64,000 nucleotides of DNA from Archangium gephyra (GTDB lineage Bacteria; Myxococcota; Myxococcia; Myxococcales; Myxococcaceae), in the NCBI GenBank assembly GCA_003243425.1, contig QFQP01000020.1:1-64000 (forward strand). The letters are read 5' to 3'. The translations under genes and the position numbers were made by a program. How positions within the stretch are numbered: position 1 is the stretch's first letter; each line of letters opens with the position of its first letter. Shown here piece by piece: positions 1-8,537 of the stretch. The notes under the pieces are model-generated. The model was not told the DNA's origin and searched no databases. It worked only from the letters and a program-made list of their open reading frames with translations.

Positions 1-130
1 TTGAGAAACTTCAGCCCGGAGGGGGGAATGGTTTTGAGAATTTCCTCAGACCGGGGTCCCTTCCTTCTGAGAACCGACAACACAGGCGCCATTCGAGCCG
101 GTTGATGTCAGCAAGCCATGTGGCGCGAAC

Positions 131-670
131 ATGAAGGGCTTCGCGTTGATGCACCTCTTCCACATCATGGAGAGCATCGACCCTTCGCTGCCCGACGAGT
201 GGCGCAAGCTGATTCCCGAACGGCAACGCGCGAGCGTCGAGAAGCGTGCGCTCACGTCGACGGCGTGGCTGCCCGTCGAGTTCTACTTTCACGGCGTCAA
301 CTGGTTGGCGCACCGGCTGAGCAACTCGCCGCGCGGCGCCGTGGAGCTCGGCTGTCAGATCGCTTCGCGGGACATCGGCGCATTCTTCCGCTTCGTGATG
401 TCGATGGCCTCACCGGCGACGGTGCTCATGTTGTCGGGCCGCTTCTGGCGCAGCTACTTCGACCAGAGCTCCATGCACGCCACCCTGGTCGGCAACGACG
501 GCGCGCTGTGTGAGGTGCGTGACTGGCCGCTGCGCGATGAAACGTCGCCGCACGAAATGGCCGGCAGCATGATCGCGTGGATCGAAGCGAGCCGCGCGAA
601 AGATGTGCGCATCACCCGGCTGGAGGTCACGGCGCCCGGTCACTTCACCTTCGCGGTGCGTTGGCGCTGA
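131..670 (+). CDS. Hypothetical protein, possibly of the V4R/HNOB-like fold
   Basis: I cannot assign a function. The 179-residue product has no signal peptide or membrane segment. Its middle part (about residues 60-125, with 'LGCQIASRDIGAFFRF' and 'SGRFWRSYFDQSS') recalls small proteins common in myxobacteria that are sometimes grouped with V4R or heme-NO-binding-like folds, but this is only an impression of the pattern. The ATG at 131 is the first start after an in-frame stop; the ATG at 149 is an alternative. The 3' end is 21 bases before pdxH on the same strand. The coding nature is well supported by frame length and codon bias, the family call is weak. Confidence 0.6.
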   Translation: MKGFALMHLFHIMESIDPSLPDEWRKLIPERQRASVEKRALTSTAWLPVEFYFHGVNWLAHRLSNSPRGAVELGCQIASRDIGAFFRFVMSMASPATVLMLSGRFWRSYFDQSSMHATLVGNDGALCEVRDWPLRDETSPHEMAGSMIAWIEASRAKDVRITRLEVTAPGHFTFAVRWR

Positions 671-691
671 CACGGCGATAGACGAAGGGCC

Positions 692-1282
692 ATGAGCCAC
701 GTCGCGTGGAAGGAACCGTTCGAGCGTTTCGCCAAGCTCTACGAAGAGGTCCGTCAGGCCGTGCCGAAAGACCCCAACGCCGTCTCGCTGGCGACGGTCG
801 ACGCGCAGGGAAACCCGGCCGTGCGCGTCGTGCTGATGAAGGACTTCGACGAGCGCGGCCTCGTCTTCTACACGAACACCCGCTCCATGAAGGGCCAGGC
901 GGTACAGGCCACGCACGTGGCGGCGCTCAACTTCTACTGGCCGTCGATGGACCAGCAGGTGCGGCTCGAAGGCACGGTGACCGCCGTGACCGACGAGGAG
1001 GCCGACGCGTACTTCGCCACCCGCGCGCGCGCGTCACAGCTCGGCGCGTGGGCCTCGGACCAATCGAAGCCGCTGGCCAGCCGTGAAGCGTTGGAAGCGC
1101 GGCTCGCGGCGGTCACCGCGAAGTACGACGGTGGCCCGGTGCCGAGGCCTCCGCACTGGAGCGGCTTCCGTGTCGCCCCCACGCGCATCGAGTTCTGGAA
1201 GGCGCACGAGTACCGCCTGCACTGGCGCGAGCAGTACGTGAAGTCAGGCGACGGCTGGGAACACGGCTGGCTGAACCCCTGA
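692..1282 (+). CDS. pdxH: Pyridoxamine 5'-phosphate oxidase
   Basis: FMN-dependent oxidase making pyridoxal 5'-phosphate from pyridoxine or pyridoxamine phosphate, the last step of vitamin B6 synthesis and salvage, in the cytosol. Seen in the 196 residues: 'NAVSLATVDAQGNPAVRVVL' near the N-terminus, the FMN-site segment 'RARASQLGAWASDQS' (about 110-124), and 'FWKAHEYRLHWR' near the C-terminus, which carries the substrate-binding Arg and His of the RLH motif. The usual C-terminal 'RLxP' is 'WLNP' here. It is slightly shorter than the E. coli enzyme at the N-terminus. A GAAGG ribosome site lies just ahead of the ATG. Confidence 0.93.
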   Translation: MSHVAWKEPFERFAKLYEEVRQAVPKDPNAVSLATVDAQGNPAVRVVLMKDFDERGLVFYTNTRSMKGQAVQATHVAALNFYWPSMDQQVRLEGTVTAVTDEEADAYFATRARASQLGAWASDQSKPLASREALEARLAAVTAKYDGGPVPRPPHWSGFRVAPTRIEFWKAHEYRLHWREQYVKSGDGWEHGWLNP

Positions 1283-1284
1283 CG

Positions 1285-2865
1285 TCACCACGAGCCGCTC
1301 GAGCCACCGCCCGAGCTGCTGCCGCCGCCGAACCCACCGGAGCTCGAGCCGGATGACCACGACGACGACGACGAGCTCGAGGAACGCGTGATGCGCGGCG
1401 TGGTGCGGGTGTAGCTGTTGCGGTAGTTGCAGTGCGTGCAGTGCTCGTCGATCTGCACGAGGCCGCTCGAGTACTCGGTGGCGTGGGTGATGGTGGTCGA
1501 CGTGCTGCGCATGGTCTTCGCGTGGCACGACTTGCACCGCGCATAACCACTGAACCACCTCGAGTAGTCGAGCACCCGCACGCTGCGGCACCGGCCGCAG
1601 TGCCACACGTCGTAGTCGACCGACTTCACGCGCTCTTCGGCCTGCTGCCGCTCGTCGAGGAACGTGTCTTCGCGGTCTTCGCCGAGTCGTTGCATGGGCA
1701 CGTTGCACGTCTCGCAGTCGCGCCCGCGGTTGCGGTTCCAGCGCTGCAGCATGATGAGCAGGGCGATGACGAGGCCGCCGCCCAGACCTGCGAGCGGCCA
1801 CTTGAACTCCCGGAAGCCCTCGGCGAGCACTTCGGCCGTCGGCCGTGACGGGATACCCGTGGTGATGGCGGTCTGCGCGAAGCGCTGCGCCTCGACGAGA
1901 CCGGTGACGAGCTCGCGCGACGCCGCGCGCTGCAGCTGATTCTCGGCGAGCTCACGCTGCGAGCGCTCCCACGCGCCGGGTTGGCGATCTTCAGGCAACC
2001 AGATGCGGCCCGCGCCACTGCCGGTGTCGTAGGCGATGACGGCGAACGACTGCGCCGAGAGTCGCGCCACCTGCGAGACGAAGCGCCGCGTGAGCTCGTC
2101 GATGGTGGGGTGCGGCTCTCTGCCGTGGAACACGAGAAAGAAGGTGCGGCCCTTGCTGCTGGCGTAGATGTCACTGGCGGCGACGTCGAGCTGCGCGCGC
2201 TGCGACGAGGTGAGCACCTCGCTCAAGTCGACGACCCAGGTCCGCGGGCTTCGCTCGGGAAAGTGCGTGTCACCCCGGGCGTACGCGTCGAGCGCGTCGT
2301 CGACCTTCTGCGTGTCGTAGACCGGCGTGGTGAAGCTGTTGGGGCCCAGGCCCGCGTTGTCGGCCGGGTGCGGAGCCGCTGTTTTGCCGACGGCGCGACG
2401 CATGACCCCGTCGAGCGACCTCGACGCCGACAGCACCGCCCCCGCGAGGTCCTTCTGCTTCATGTGCGCGACGACGTCGTCACGCATGATCACGTCGGTC
2501 TGGGCACGCGTCACCCGCGAGCCGTCGCCGAGAATGATCTCCGCTTTGCGATCATCGACCGCGACCATCAACAGAATGCCGTCGTTGCTCGAAGCATGGC
2601 CGACGCCCCACGAATTGAAGACGCCGGTCGCGAAGTCGCGCGGGTTGTGGCCGCCGGTCGACGAAATCACCAACACGCCGAGCTGACCTGCGCCCGAGCT
2701 GTCGAGCGCGGCCGCGATGGCGTTGACCGCTTGAAGCGTGCCGTTCGGCAGTCGACCCGCGTCGTCGCGAACCCACTCACCGCGTGGCGGCGGCGCGATG
2801 TCCCACGGGGCGGCGAACGAAGTGGAAGCGACGAAGAGAGCGACGGCCCCGAGAGCGCTGCGCAT
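1285..2865 (-). CDS. Membrane protein with tandem TPM domains and zinc-ribbon tail
   Basis: The 526-residue product starts with a signal peptide (about residues 1-18) and a TPM domain (about 26-155; 'WVRDDAGRLPNGTLQAVNAI', 'LLMVAVDDRKAEIILG'). A second, degenerate TPM-like unit follows (about 205-330, beginning 'TWVVDLSEVLTSSQRAQLD'). Then come one transmembrane helix (about 357-374), four CxxC pairs (CETC, CGRC, CKSC, CTHC), and a Ser/Gly tail ending 'SSGSW', as in YgcG-type TPM proteins. The CxxC pairs probably bind two zinc ions in the cytosol. TPM proteins act in membrane-linked phosphatase or repair roles, but no specific substrate can be named. It is the last gene of a bcp-TPM-TPM operon, 21 bases after its paralogue. 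Confidence 0.85.
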   Translation of the reverse strand: MRSALGAVALFVASTSFAAPWDIAPPPRGEWVRDDAGRLPNGTLQAVNAIAAALDSSGAGQLGVLVISSTGGHNPRDFATGVFNSWGVGHASSNDGILLMVAVDDRKAEIILGDGSRVTRAQTDVIMRDDVVAHMKQKDLAGAVLSASRSLDGVMRRAVGKTAAPHPADNAGLGPNSFTTPVYDTQKVDDALDAYARGDTHFPERSPRTWVVDLSEVLTSSQRAQLDVAASDIYASSKGRTFFLVFHGREPHPTIDELTRRFVSQVARLSAQSFAVIAYDTGSGAGRIWLPEDRQPGAWERSQRELAENQLQRAASRELVTGLVEAQRFAQTAITTGIPSRPTAEVLAEGFREFKWPLAGLGGGLVIALLIMLQRWNRNRGRDCETCNVPMQRLGEDREDTFLDERQQAEERVKSVDYDVWHCGRCRSVRVLDYSRWFSGYARCKSCHAKTMRSTSTTITHATEYSSGLVQIDEHCTHCNYRNSYTRTTPRITRSSSSSSSSWSSGSSSGGFGGGSSSGGGSSGSW

Positions 2866-2886
2866 GGGCCGCGAGCGTAGGTCAGT

Positions 2887-3870
2887 TCACCAGGAGCCGC
2901 TCGAACCACCGCCGTCGGAACTGCTGCCTCCGGAGTCGAAGCTGCTATCGCTGGCGTCGAGCGAGGTGACCGCGTTCGCCGGAATGAACGCGACCCACGA
3001 GTGCGTGTAGCTGCACCGCAGGCACTTCTCGGTGAGCTTCATGTTCCCCTCGGTGGGCCGATGCTGCGATGCAGGCGTCAGCACCGTCGAATCAGCCCTG
3101 CACAAAGGGCAGTTCTTCACCGACGAAACCGCCCCCGCCCACTTCGTGACGATGGCGTCGCTGCACTGCGAACACCACCACACGTCGTAGTCGGCCAACC
3201 GCGCTTGCTCTTCGCGTTGCTGCTCAGCGGTGAGGTGCTCGTCTTCTTCTGCCTCGCTCAATCGTCGCCGCTGCGTCCTGCACTTCGTGCAGCGCCGTCG
3301 CCAGTAGCGACGCGTCAACAGCACGAAGAGCAGCGCCAGGAAGCCGCCGGGGAAAATAGCCAACGTGATCGCGAGGAGCAGCGCGTCAGCGAGCTTGTCG
3401 GCGAAGGTCGGCGGCCGCGGCGGTGGTGGAGGAACCAGCAGCGCGTCGTGGAGCGCACGCGCGGAGTCGAGCACCGCGGCGTTCAGGGCTCCGGCCTTCA
3501 GGTTGGCCACGAGGTCCCGCTCCATCACCACGTCGGTCTGGTGTTCGGTCAGCGGCCGGCCACTCCCGAAGACGATCTCCGCCTTGCGGCTGTCGACGGC
3601 GATCATCACGAGCACGCCGTCGCTGCCGAGCTGCCAGTGCGCGAGCACGCCACGCGCGTACGCACGCGGCGTGTCTTCGACGGTGCCGGTGACCAGCACG
3701 GCGAGCTTCGCGACGCCCGCGTCGTTCAGTTCATTCGCGAGCGCGTCGACCTGCTGTTTCGTCTCGGCCGACAGCTGACCGGTGCGATCGACCACCCAAC
3801 TTCCACTCGCTGGCGGCGCGATGTCAGTCGCCGCCGCGAGCACCACCACCAACCAACCCGCCATCACCAT
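2887..3870 (-). CDS. TPM-domain membrane protein with zinc-ribbon tail (paralogue)
   Basis: The 327-residue protein has a hydrophobic N-terminus that is probably a signal peptide, one TPM domain (about 20-140; 'GSWVVDRTGQLSAETKQQVD', 'VLVMIAVDSRKAEIVFG'), a transmembrane stretch (about 160-185), four CxxC pairs (CTKC, CSQC, CPLC, CLRC) and a Gly/Ser tail ending 'GGSSGSW'. It shares the order of parts and the segment 'YDVWxCxxC' with the next gene, but lacks that protein's second TPM-like unit. I place the start at the ATG at 3870, two bases after the bcp stop; a second ATG lies at 3864. The pair looks like a tandem duplication followed by divergence. Function unknown beyond the domain. Confidence 0.83.
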   Translation of the reverse strand: MVMAGWLVVVLAAATDIAPPASGSWVVDRTGQLSAETKQQVDALANELNDAGVAKLAVLVTGTVEDTPRAYARGVLAHWQLGSDGVLVMIAVDSRKAEIVFGSGRPLTEHQTDVVMERDLVANLKAGALNAAVLDSARALHDALLVPPPPPRPPTFADKLADALLLAITLAIFPGGFLALLFVLLTRRYWRRRCTKCRTQRRRLSEAEEDEHLTAEQQREEQARLADYDVWWCSQCSDAIVTKWAGAVSSVKNCPLCRADSTVLTPASQHRPTEGNMKLTEKCLRCSYTHSWVAFIPANAVTSLDASDSSFDSGGSSSDGGGSSGSW

Positions 3871-3872
3871 GT

Positions 3873-4334
3873 TCAGAGCCCCTTGACTGCCTCCAACACC
3901 TCGTCGACATGGCCCGCGACCTTCACCTTCGGCCACACCTTCGCGACCTTGCCGTCTTCACCGATGAGGAACGTGCTGCGAATGATGCCCATGAACTTGC
4001 GGCCGTACAGGCTCTTCTCGCCCCACGCGCCGTACTTCTCGGCGACGGTGTGCTCGGTGTCGGCCAGCAACGTGAACGGCAGGCCGTGCTTGCCGGCGAA
4101 CTTCGCGTGACGCTTTTCGTCGTCGGGCGAAATGCCGATGACGATGGCGCCTGCCTTCTCGAGCGCCTTGTGCTGATCGCGGAAATCGCACGCCTCGGTG
4201 GTGCAGCCCGGCGTGTCGTCCTTCGGGTAGAAATAGAGGACGACCTTGTGGCCCGCGTAGTCGACGAGCTTCACGGTGTTGCCGTCCTGGTTCTTGAGCG
4301 AAAACGCCGGAGCCTTCTTGCCTGCTTCGATCAT
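3873..4334 (-). CDS. bcp: Thioredoxin-dependent peroxiredoxin (Bcp/PrxQ)
   Basis: Cytosolic peroxidase that reduces hydrogen peroxide and organic hydroperoxides using thioredoxin. The about 153-residue product has the PrxQ pattern: 'GKKAPAFSLKNQDG' at the N-terminus, then 'YFYPKDDTPGCTTEACDFRD', where the first Cys is the peroxidatic residue and the second, five residues on, the usual resolving Cys. 'GIIRSTFLIGEDGKV' is also typical. The frame also allows a GTG start at 4340 (two more residues); I prefer ATG 4334. It leads an operon with two TPM proteins, so envelope-linked stress defence is a reasonable guess. It is divergent from the LytS kinase gene. Confidence 0.93.
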   Translation of the reverse strand: MIEAGKKAPAFSLKNQDGNTVKLVDYAGHKVVLYFYPKDDTPGCTTEACDFRDQHKALEKAGAIVIGISPDDEKRHAKFAGKHGLPFTLLADTEHTVAEKYGAWGEKSLYGRKFMGIIRSTFLIGEDGKVAKVWPKVKVAGHVDEVLEAVKGL

Positions 4335-4398
4335 GCTCACCGCGTAGCACGACCGTTCGAAGCCTCAGAACGACCATTCAGTCGCTTCGGGCATCGAC

Positions 4399-5448
4399 TT
4401 GGCGCAGCGCCGTGACACGCTTCGCTTCGTGCTGGCGGTGCCCGAAACCTCGATCGTTCGCGCCACGTGGAAGGCGTTGCTGCACCCGCGCCGGCTCCTG
4501 CCGATTCTCGTGGTGTGCACCCCGCTCGTCGTCGCGCAGGCCCGCTGGAGCCTCGACCCGTTCGGTCTGCCGATCGGCGTGTTGATGTGCCTGAGCTTCA
4601 TCTTCATCGCGCCGGTCAGCTACCGCGTGCTGTTCCCCGACGGGCTCGATCTGTCGCACGGTGCAGTGCGGCTCGTTCTCTACGTGCTCGTGGGTTGCGG
4701 CGTGATTCTGAGCGTGGGCGCCGGAATCCCGAAGGTGCTCGGCGTTGGGTACACGTTCCTCACCGAGCGCACGTCGCTGCTGGTCATCACCGCCATGTTC
4801 CTCGTCGGCGGTTGGGGCCTGGGTCGCGACATCGGCTACGAGAAACGCGTTCAACGGCTGCAGCTGGAAGCCGAGCGGGCGCAGCTCCTCGCCTTGAAGG
4901 CCCACCTCGACCCGCACTTCCTGTTCAACACGCTCAACGCCATCGCCGAGTGGTGCCGCATCGACGGGGAAGTGGCCGAGGCGGCGGTGTTGCGCCTGAG
5001 CGGAATGCTGCGCGCGGTGCTCGAAGGCGTGAAGGCCCCCACCTGGTCGCTGTCGCGCGAGCTGGAAGTCGTCGACGAGTTGTTCGAGCTGCATCTGCTG
5101 CGAGACAAGTCGTTGTTCACCATGCGCAGGTCATTGCCGTCGCCGTTGCCGAACGTGCAGGTGCCTCCGATGGCCCTGGTGTCGTTGGCCGAGAACGCCG
5201 TCAAGCACGGGCCGGGCGCCGGTCACCGCGGCGAATTGGCGTTGAGCGTGACCGAAGAAAGAGACGACGTGGTCATCACGCTGGAAAACCCCGGGCCGTA
5301 CAAAGGGCCGCGTGCGGGCAGCGAAGGTCTGCCCACCTTGCGACGACAGCTCGAGCTTACCTGGGGCCGTCGTGCGTCACTGGTCGTCGAAAGCGCGGGG
5401 AGTGATCGAACGCGCGCTGAACTCCGCCTTCCCAGGAGTCCGTCATGA
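4399..5448 (+). CDS. LytS-type sensor histidine kinase
   Basis: Membrane sensor kinase of the HPK8/LytS family. The N-terminal half holds about four hydrophobic segments (roughly residues 34-50, 58-80, 95-117 and 125-145) with no recognisable extracellular domain. The H-box 'HLDPHFLFNTLNAIAEW' is at about residue 169 and carries the phospho-accepting His; the ATP-binding part contains 'SLAENAVKHG' and a G-box-like 'GPRAGSEGLPTLRRQL'. The start is TTG at 4399 with no clear ribosome site, so a slightly later GTG is possible. Its stop overlaps the next start as ATGA, so kinase and LytTR regulator are coupled and should be partners. Confidence 0.9.
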   Translation: MAQRRDTLRFVLAVPETSIVRATWKALLHPRRLLPILVVCTPLVVAQARWSLDPFGLPIGVLMCLSFIFIAPVSYRVLFPDGLDLSHGAVRLVLYVLVGCGVILSVGAGIPKVLGVGYTFLTERTSLLVITAMFLVGGWGLGRDIGYEKRVQRLQLEAERAQLLALKAHLDPHFLFNTLNAIAEWCRIDGEVAEAAVLRLSGMLRAVLEGVKAPTWSLSRELEVVDELFELHLLRDKSLFTMRRSLPSPLPNVQVPPMALVSLAENAVKHGPGAGHRGELALSVTEERDDVVITLENPGPYKGPRAGSEGLPTLRRQLELTWGRRASLVVESAGSDRTRAELRLPRSPS

Positions 5449-6179
5449 AGGTCCTCATCGCCGACGATGAACAACTCGCGCGGTCGCGACTGCGCCGACT
5501 GCTGGGCGCCATGGAAGGCGTGGAGATCGCCGGTGAAGCGACGACCGGCGACGAAGTGCTCGCCTACGTGAAGAAGAACGACGTCGACGTGGTGCTGCTC
5601 GACATTCAGATGCCGAGGCTGACCGGCACCGAAGCGGTCGCGCTGTGGCCAGCGAATGGCCCGATGGTGATCTTCTGCACCGCGCACGCAGAGCACGCGG
5701 TCTCGGCCTTCGAGTCGGGCGTGGTCGATTACCTGCTCAAACCCATCGAGCCGGCGCGGCTGTCGAAGGCACTCGACCGCGCGCGTGAACGTGAACAGCG
5801 GGCGAAGTTCTCGAGTGCAGTGAAGCAGAGCCAGCTCTCGCGCATCGCCATCACCACCCGGCACGGTGTGGTGCTCGTCGACCCTACACACGTGACGCAC
5901 GCGACGCTCGAAGACGAGCTGGTCACGGTGTTCACGAAAGACGCGCAGCACCTGACCGACTTCACGCTGCAGGAGCTCCACGAGCGCTTGCCGCAGTTCG
6001 AGCGCGTTCATCGTCGCGCGTTGCTGAACCTCGAAGCGGTGGCGCGGCTCGACCCACTCGAGACCGGCGGCTACACGGCGCGCACGCACGCAGGTCACGC
6101 CGTGGAGATTTCACGACAGGCCGCGCGCGAGCTCCGGAAGAAGCTCGGGCTCCGCAAGCAGCCCGGTGAAGAGGGCTAA
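5445..6179 (+). CDS. LytTR-family response regulator
   Basis: DNA-binding response regulator, 244 residues. The receiver domain (about 1-115) has the acidic pair in 'LIADDEQ', the phospho-accepting Asp in 'VVLLDIQMPRLTG' (about residue 53) and the conserved Lys in 'YLLKPI'. A LytTR DNA-binding domain occupies about residues 140-240 ('IAITTRHGVVLVD...', 'FERVHRRALLN', 'REL-KKLGL' region). It should be phosphorylated by the LytS kinase encoded just upstream, with which it shares an ATGA overlap. Its 3' end overlaps the convergent neighbour by four bases. Targets unknown. Confidence 0.93.
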   Translation: MKVLIADDEQLARSRLRRLLGAMEGVEIAGEATTGDEVLAYVKKNDVDVVLLDIQMPRLTGTEAVALWPANGPMVIFCTAHAEHAVSAFESGVVDYLLKPIEPARLSKALDRAREREQRAKFSSAVKQSQLSRIAITTRHGVVLVDPTHVTHATLEDELVTVFTKDAQHLTDFTLQELHERLPQFERVHRRALLNLEAVARLDPLETGGYTARTHAGHAVEISRQAARELRKKLGLRKQPGEEG

Positions 6180-6826
6180 GCGCCGAGCACGAACAGCTCT
6201 TTGTTCTTCAGCACGGTGACGCCCGGCGTGTGGTTGTCCCACGCGGCGATGGCGGCCTTCGCCACCGTGCGGCCCTGAATCGTCTTCACGTTCATCAAGC
6301 CCGGCAGCCACCCGATGACCGACAGCACGCTCTCGGCAAAGCGTTCACCAGCACGTGGCTTCTCGCGCGCTCCGCCAAGCAGTCCCGGCTGCAGGTACGT
6401 CATCGACGTGAAGCCGAGCTTCTGCGTGTCTCGTTCGAGCTCACCTTTGATGCGCGAATAGAAGACCGACGAACCGGGGTTCGCGCTCGTCGACGACACC
6501 AGCACGTACGCCGGTACACCGTTCTTCGCGGCCGCCTGAGCGGTTCTGAACTGGAACGTGTAGTCGACCTCGTACTGCGCCTCCTGAGAGCCGGCCTGCT
6601 TGATGGTCGTGCCCAGCGCAGAGAACAGAACGTCGCCCTTCACCTTGTCTGCCCAGACGTCGGGCGCGCGGAAGTCGACGACATGCTCTTCCAACTTCGG
6701 GTGCGTGCCACCGGACGGGCGACGGACGAAAGAGACCACGCGCTCGAAACGAGCATCTGCGAGCAACAATTCGACGAGCTGTGTCCCGACCAGGCCCGTG
6801 GAGCCGATGACGAGGGCGGTCGACAT
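6176..6826 (-). CDS. NAD(P)-binding Rossmann-fold oxidoreductase
   Basis: Cytosolic atypical short-chain dehydrogenase of about 216 residues. The N-terminus 'ALVIGSTGLVGTQLVELLL' is a Rossmann nucleotide-binding loop, followed by 'FSALGTTIKQAGSQEAQYEV' and 'YVLVSSTSANPGSSVFYSRI'. This pattern matches the group related to HTATIP2/YbjT-like NAD(P)-binding proteins. The ATG at 6826 shares one base with the stop of the upstream metallo-beta-lactamase gene (TGATG), so the open frame beyond that point is not part of the gene. Substrate unknown. Confidence 0.85.
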   Translation of the reverse strand: MSTALVIGSTGLVGTQLVELLLADARFERVVSFVRRPSGGTHPKLEEHVVDFRAPDVWADKVKGDVLFSALGTTIKQAGSQEAQYEVDYTFQFRTAQAAAKNGVPAYVLVSSTSANPGSSVFYSRIKGELERDTQKLGFTSMTYLQPGLLGGAREKPRAGERFAESVLSVIGWLPGLMNVKTIQGRTVAKAAIAAWDNHTPGVTVLKNKELFVLGA

Positions 6827-7848
6827 CACTTCACCTCGCGCCACCAGGCCGTCACACCATCGACCTGCGTCGGCTCGAACACCTGCCCCAACTTCGGCGT
6901 GATGACGCGCAGCTTCTGCTCTGCGGCGAGCTTCACGAGCGTCTCCGCCGGGTCGTCCCACGCGTGGAGCGCGAGGTTGAACGTGCCCCAGTGCACCGGC
7001 AGCAACGTGCCGCCGCCCAGCATCTGAAACACCTTCAACGCGTTCTCAGTGCCCAGGTGAATCGTTCCCCAGCTCGGGTGGAACGCACCGACCTCGAGCA
7101 TCACCAGATCGAACGGCCCGTACTTCGCGCCCGTCGCCCGGAATTCTTCGGTGAGACCCGTGTCACCCGAGAAGAAGACCCTGTGCTTGTCGGACTGAAT
7201 CACCCACGACGACCACAGCGTGGTGTTGCGGTCCGAAACGCCACGCCCCGAGAAGTGCTGACACGGCGTGGCGGTGATCTTCAGACCGCGAACGTCGCGC
7301 GCCTCGTGCCAGTCGAGCTCGTGAATGCGCTCGGCCGCGATGCCCATGCGCTCCAGGTGCGCGCCCACGCCCAGCGAGGTGATGATGGGAATCTCGGGCT
7401 TGCGCGCGAGCTCACGCATGGTCGCCGCGCAGAGATGATCGTAGTGATCGTGCGACAGCAGCACCGCGTCGAGCGGCGGCAGTTCATCGAGGCTCGCGGG
7501 CACCGGGTGAAACCGCTTCGGCCCCGCGAACGTGAGCGGCGAGGCGCGCTCACCGAACACCGGGTCGGTCAGCACGCGGTGCCCATCGAGCTCCAGCAGC
7601 ACCGTGCTGTGACCGAGCCACGTCACGCGAAGGCCCGTGTCGACGGCGCGCGTCCACGCCTGGCGCGGGTTCTCCATCGGCAGCGGAGCCGGTGGCTGAC
7701 GCTGCGTACCGCCGAAGAAATATTCGCCGAGCAGCGGCAGCGGGCTTCCCTGCAAGCCGGGCCCGAGCCCCGACGGGTTGCGGAACACCTTGCCGTCGAA
7801 CTGCTTCGAAGCGCGAACCCGCTCCAGTCGCAGACCGCGTGCCTTCAT
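6826..7848 (-). CDS. MBL-fold metallohydrolase, NAPE-PLD/UlaG-like
   Basis: The 340-residue protein has the metal-binding motif 'LSHDHYDHL' at about residue 134, preceded by 'VTWLGHSTVLLELDG' and followed by 'FFSGDTGLTEEF', 'DLVMLEVGAFHPSW' and 'LLPVHWGTFNLALHAW'. This is the pattern of N-acyl-phosphatidylethanolamine phospholipase D-like hydrolases, which bind two metal ions. The bacterial substrates are generally unknown, so a lipid phosphodiesterase role is only a possibility. It is flanked by a lipoprotein gene 22 bases upstream and a coupled NAD-binding protein downstream, all in one operon. Confidence 0.88.
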   Translation of the reverse strand: MKARGLRLERVRASKQFDGKVFRNPSGLGPGLQGSPLPLLGEYFFGGTQRQPPAPLPMENPRQAWTRAVDTGLRVTWLGHSTVLLELDGHRVLTDPVFGERASPLTFAGPKRFHPVPASLDELPPLDAVLLSHDHYDHLCAATMRELARKPEIPIITSLGVGAHLERMGIAAERIHELDWHEARDVRGLKITATPCQHFSGRGVSDRNTTLWSSWVIQSDKHRVFFSGDTGLTEEFRATGAKYGPFDLVMLEVGAFHPSWGTIHLGTENALKVFQMLGGGTLLPVHWGTFNLALHAWDDPAETLVKLAAEQKLRVITPKLGQVFEPTQVDGVTAWWREVK

Positions 7849-7870
7849 GCGCGGGCACGCTGCCAGATCG

Positions 7871-8308
7871 TCAGATGGCTGTCTTCGGTCGCGGCACCCG
7901 TTGGACCAGGGCCTTGAACTCCGGCGAGTCGACGCGCATCAGCATGACCTTCAGCTCGATTTCGTCGTCGAGCATCACGCGGCGCTCTTCACCGTGCAGC
8001 AGCCCGACGTGCCCCAGTCGGCGGCCGCTCGGCAGCTCGAGGTCGAGCTTCACGCCGTAGCCCTGCCCTTCTTCACTGGGCGTCACCACCAGCTTGTAGT
8101 CGGCGATGGGCGCGTTCGGCTGGCGGCGCTCGACGGTGATGTTCTTGCCCTCGAAGCCGAGCACCTTGGGCTTGGCGACGGTCTGCCCGTGCTCCTGCAC
8201 TTCGATGGCGAGGTACAGCGCTTCTGGCGCGCGCGTGGCCTGCGCCTGCGAAGCACAACCTGCCGTGACGATGAGGGTGGCCAGACTCAGCAGGAAGATT
8301 CGGCGCAT
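7871..8308 (-). CDS. Hypothetical lipoprotein
   Basis: The product is about 145 residues. The N-terminus 'MRRIFLLSLATLIVTAGCAS' is a lipoprotein signal with a lipobox ending at Cys-18, so the mature protein should be lipid-anchored in the envelope. The rest is short, mixed beta-rich and matches no family I recognise. The ATG at 8308 is favoured over longer frames because it gives the signal peptide and is preceded by a purine-rich GGGGGA ribosome site. It opens the lipoprotein/MBL/NAD-binding operon. Confidence 0.8.
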   Translation of the reverse strand: MRRIFLLSLATLIVTAGCASQAQATRAPEALYLAIEVQEHGQTVAKPKVLGFEGKNITVERRQPNAPIADYKLVVTPSEEGQGYGVKLDLELPSGRRLGHVGLLHGEERRVMLDDEIELKVMLMRVDSPEFKALVQRVPRPKTAI

Positions 8309-8344
8309 GGACGTTCCCCCGCTGCAACATGAAGACCGACTCGA

Positions 8345-8394
8345 CAGTTCAGCGATTTCCGAGCGTTGGAGGCGCTGGCGCAGCGGCTGAACTG
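8345..8394. repeat. Spaced inverted repeat in divergent leader region
   Basis: CAGTTCAGC (8345-8353) is exactly complementary to GCTGAACTG (8386-8394), with a 32-base spacer that has further GC-rich pairing potential. It lies between the divergent lipoprotein and aminotransferase genes, about 37 bases upstream of the lipoprotein start. It could be a structured leader or a binding site; the sequence alone does not decide. Confidence 0.45.
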
Positions 8395-8425
8395 ACAAGC
8401 GCGGCCGGTTCGACGCAGGTGCGAG

Positions 8426-8438
8426 TGACATCGTGTCA
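8426..8438. promoter_or_regulatory. Candidate operator palindrome TGACA-TCG-TGTCA
   Basis: Perfect 5-base arms around a 3-base centre, in the 229-base divergent intergenic region, about 100 bases before the aminotransferase start. The size suits a small dimeric regulator. The two WYL regulators of the downstream operon are possible binders, but that is a guess. Confidence 0.35.
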
Positions 8439-8537
8439 GCACCACGTTCACGCGCTGCGTCGATTGCATGAAACCTCCTGAATCGGGGGCCAACAACGTG
8501 CCGCCCTTTCCATTCCCAGGTGAGATGGTCGCGGCCG

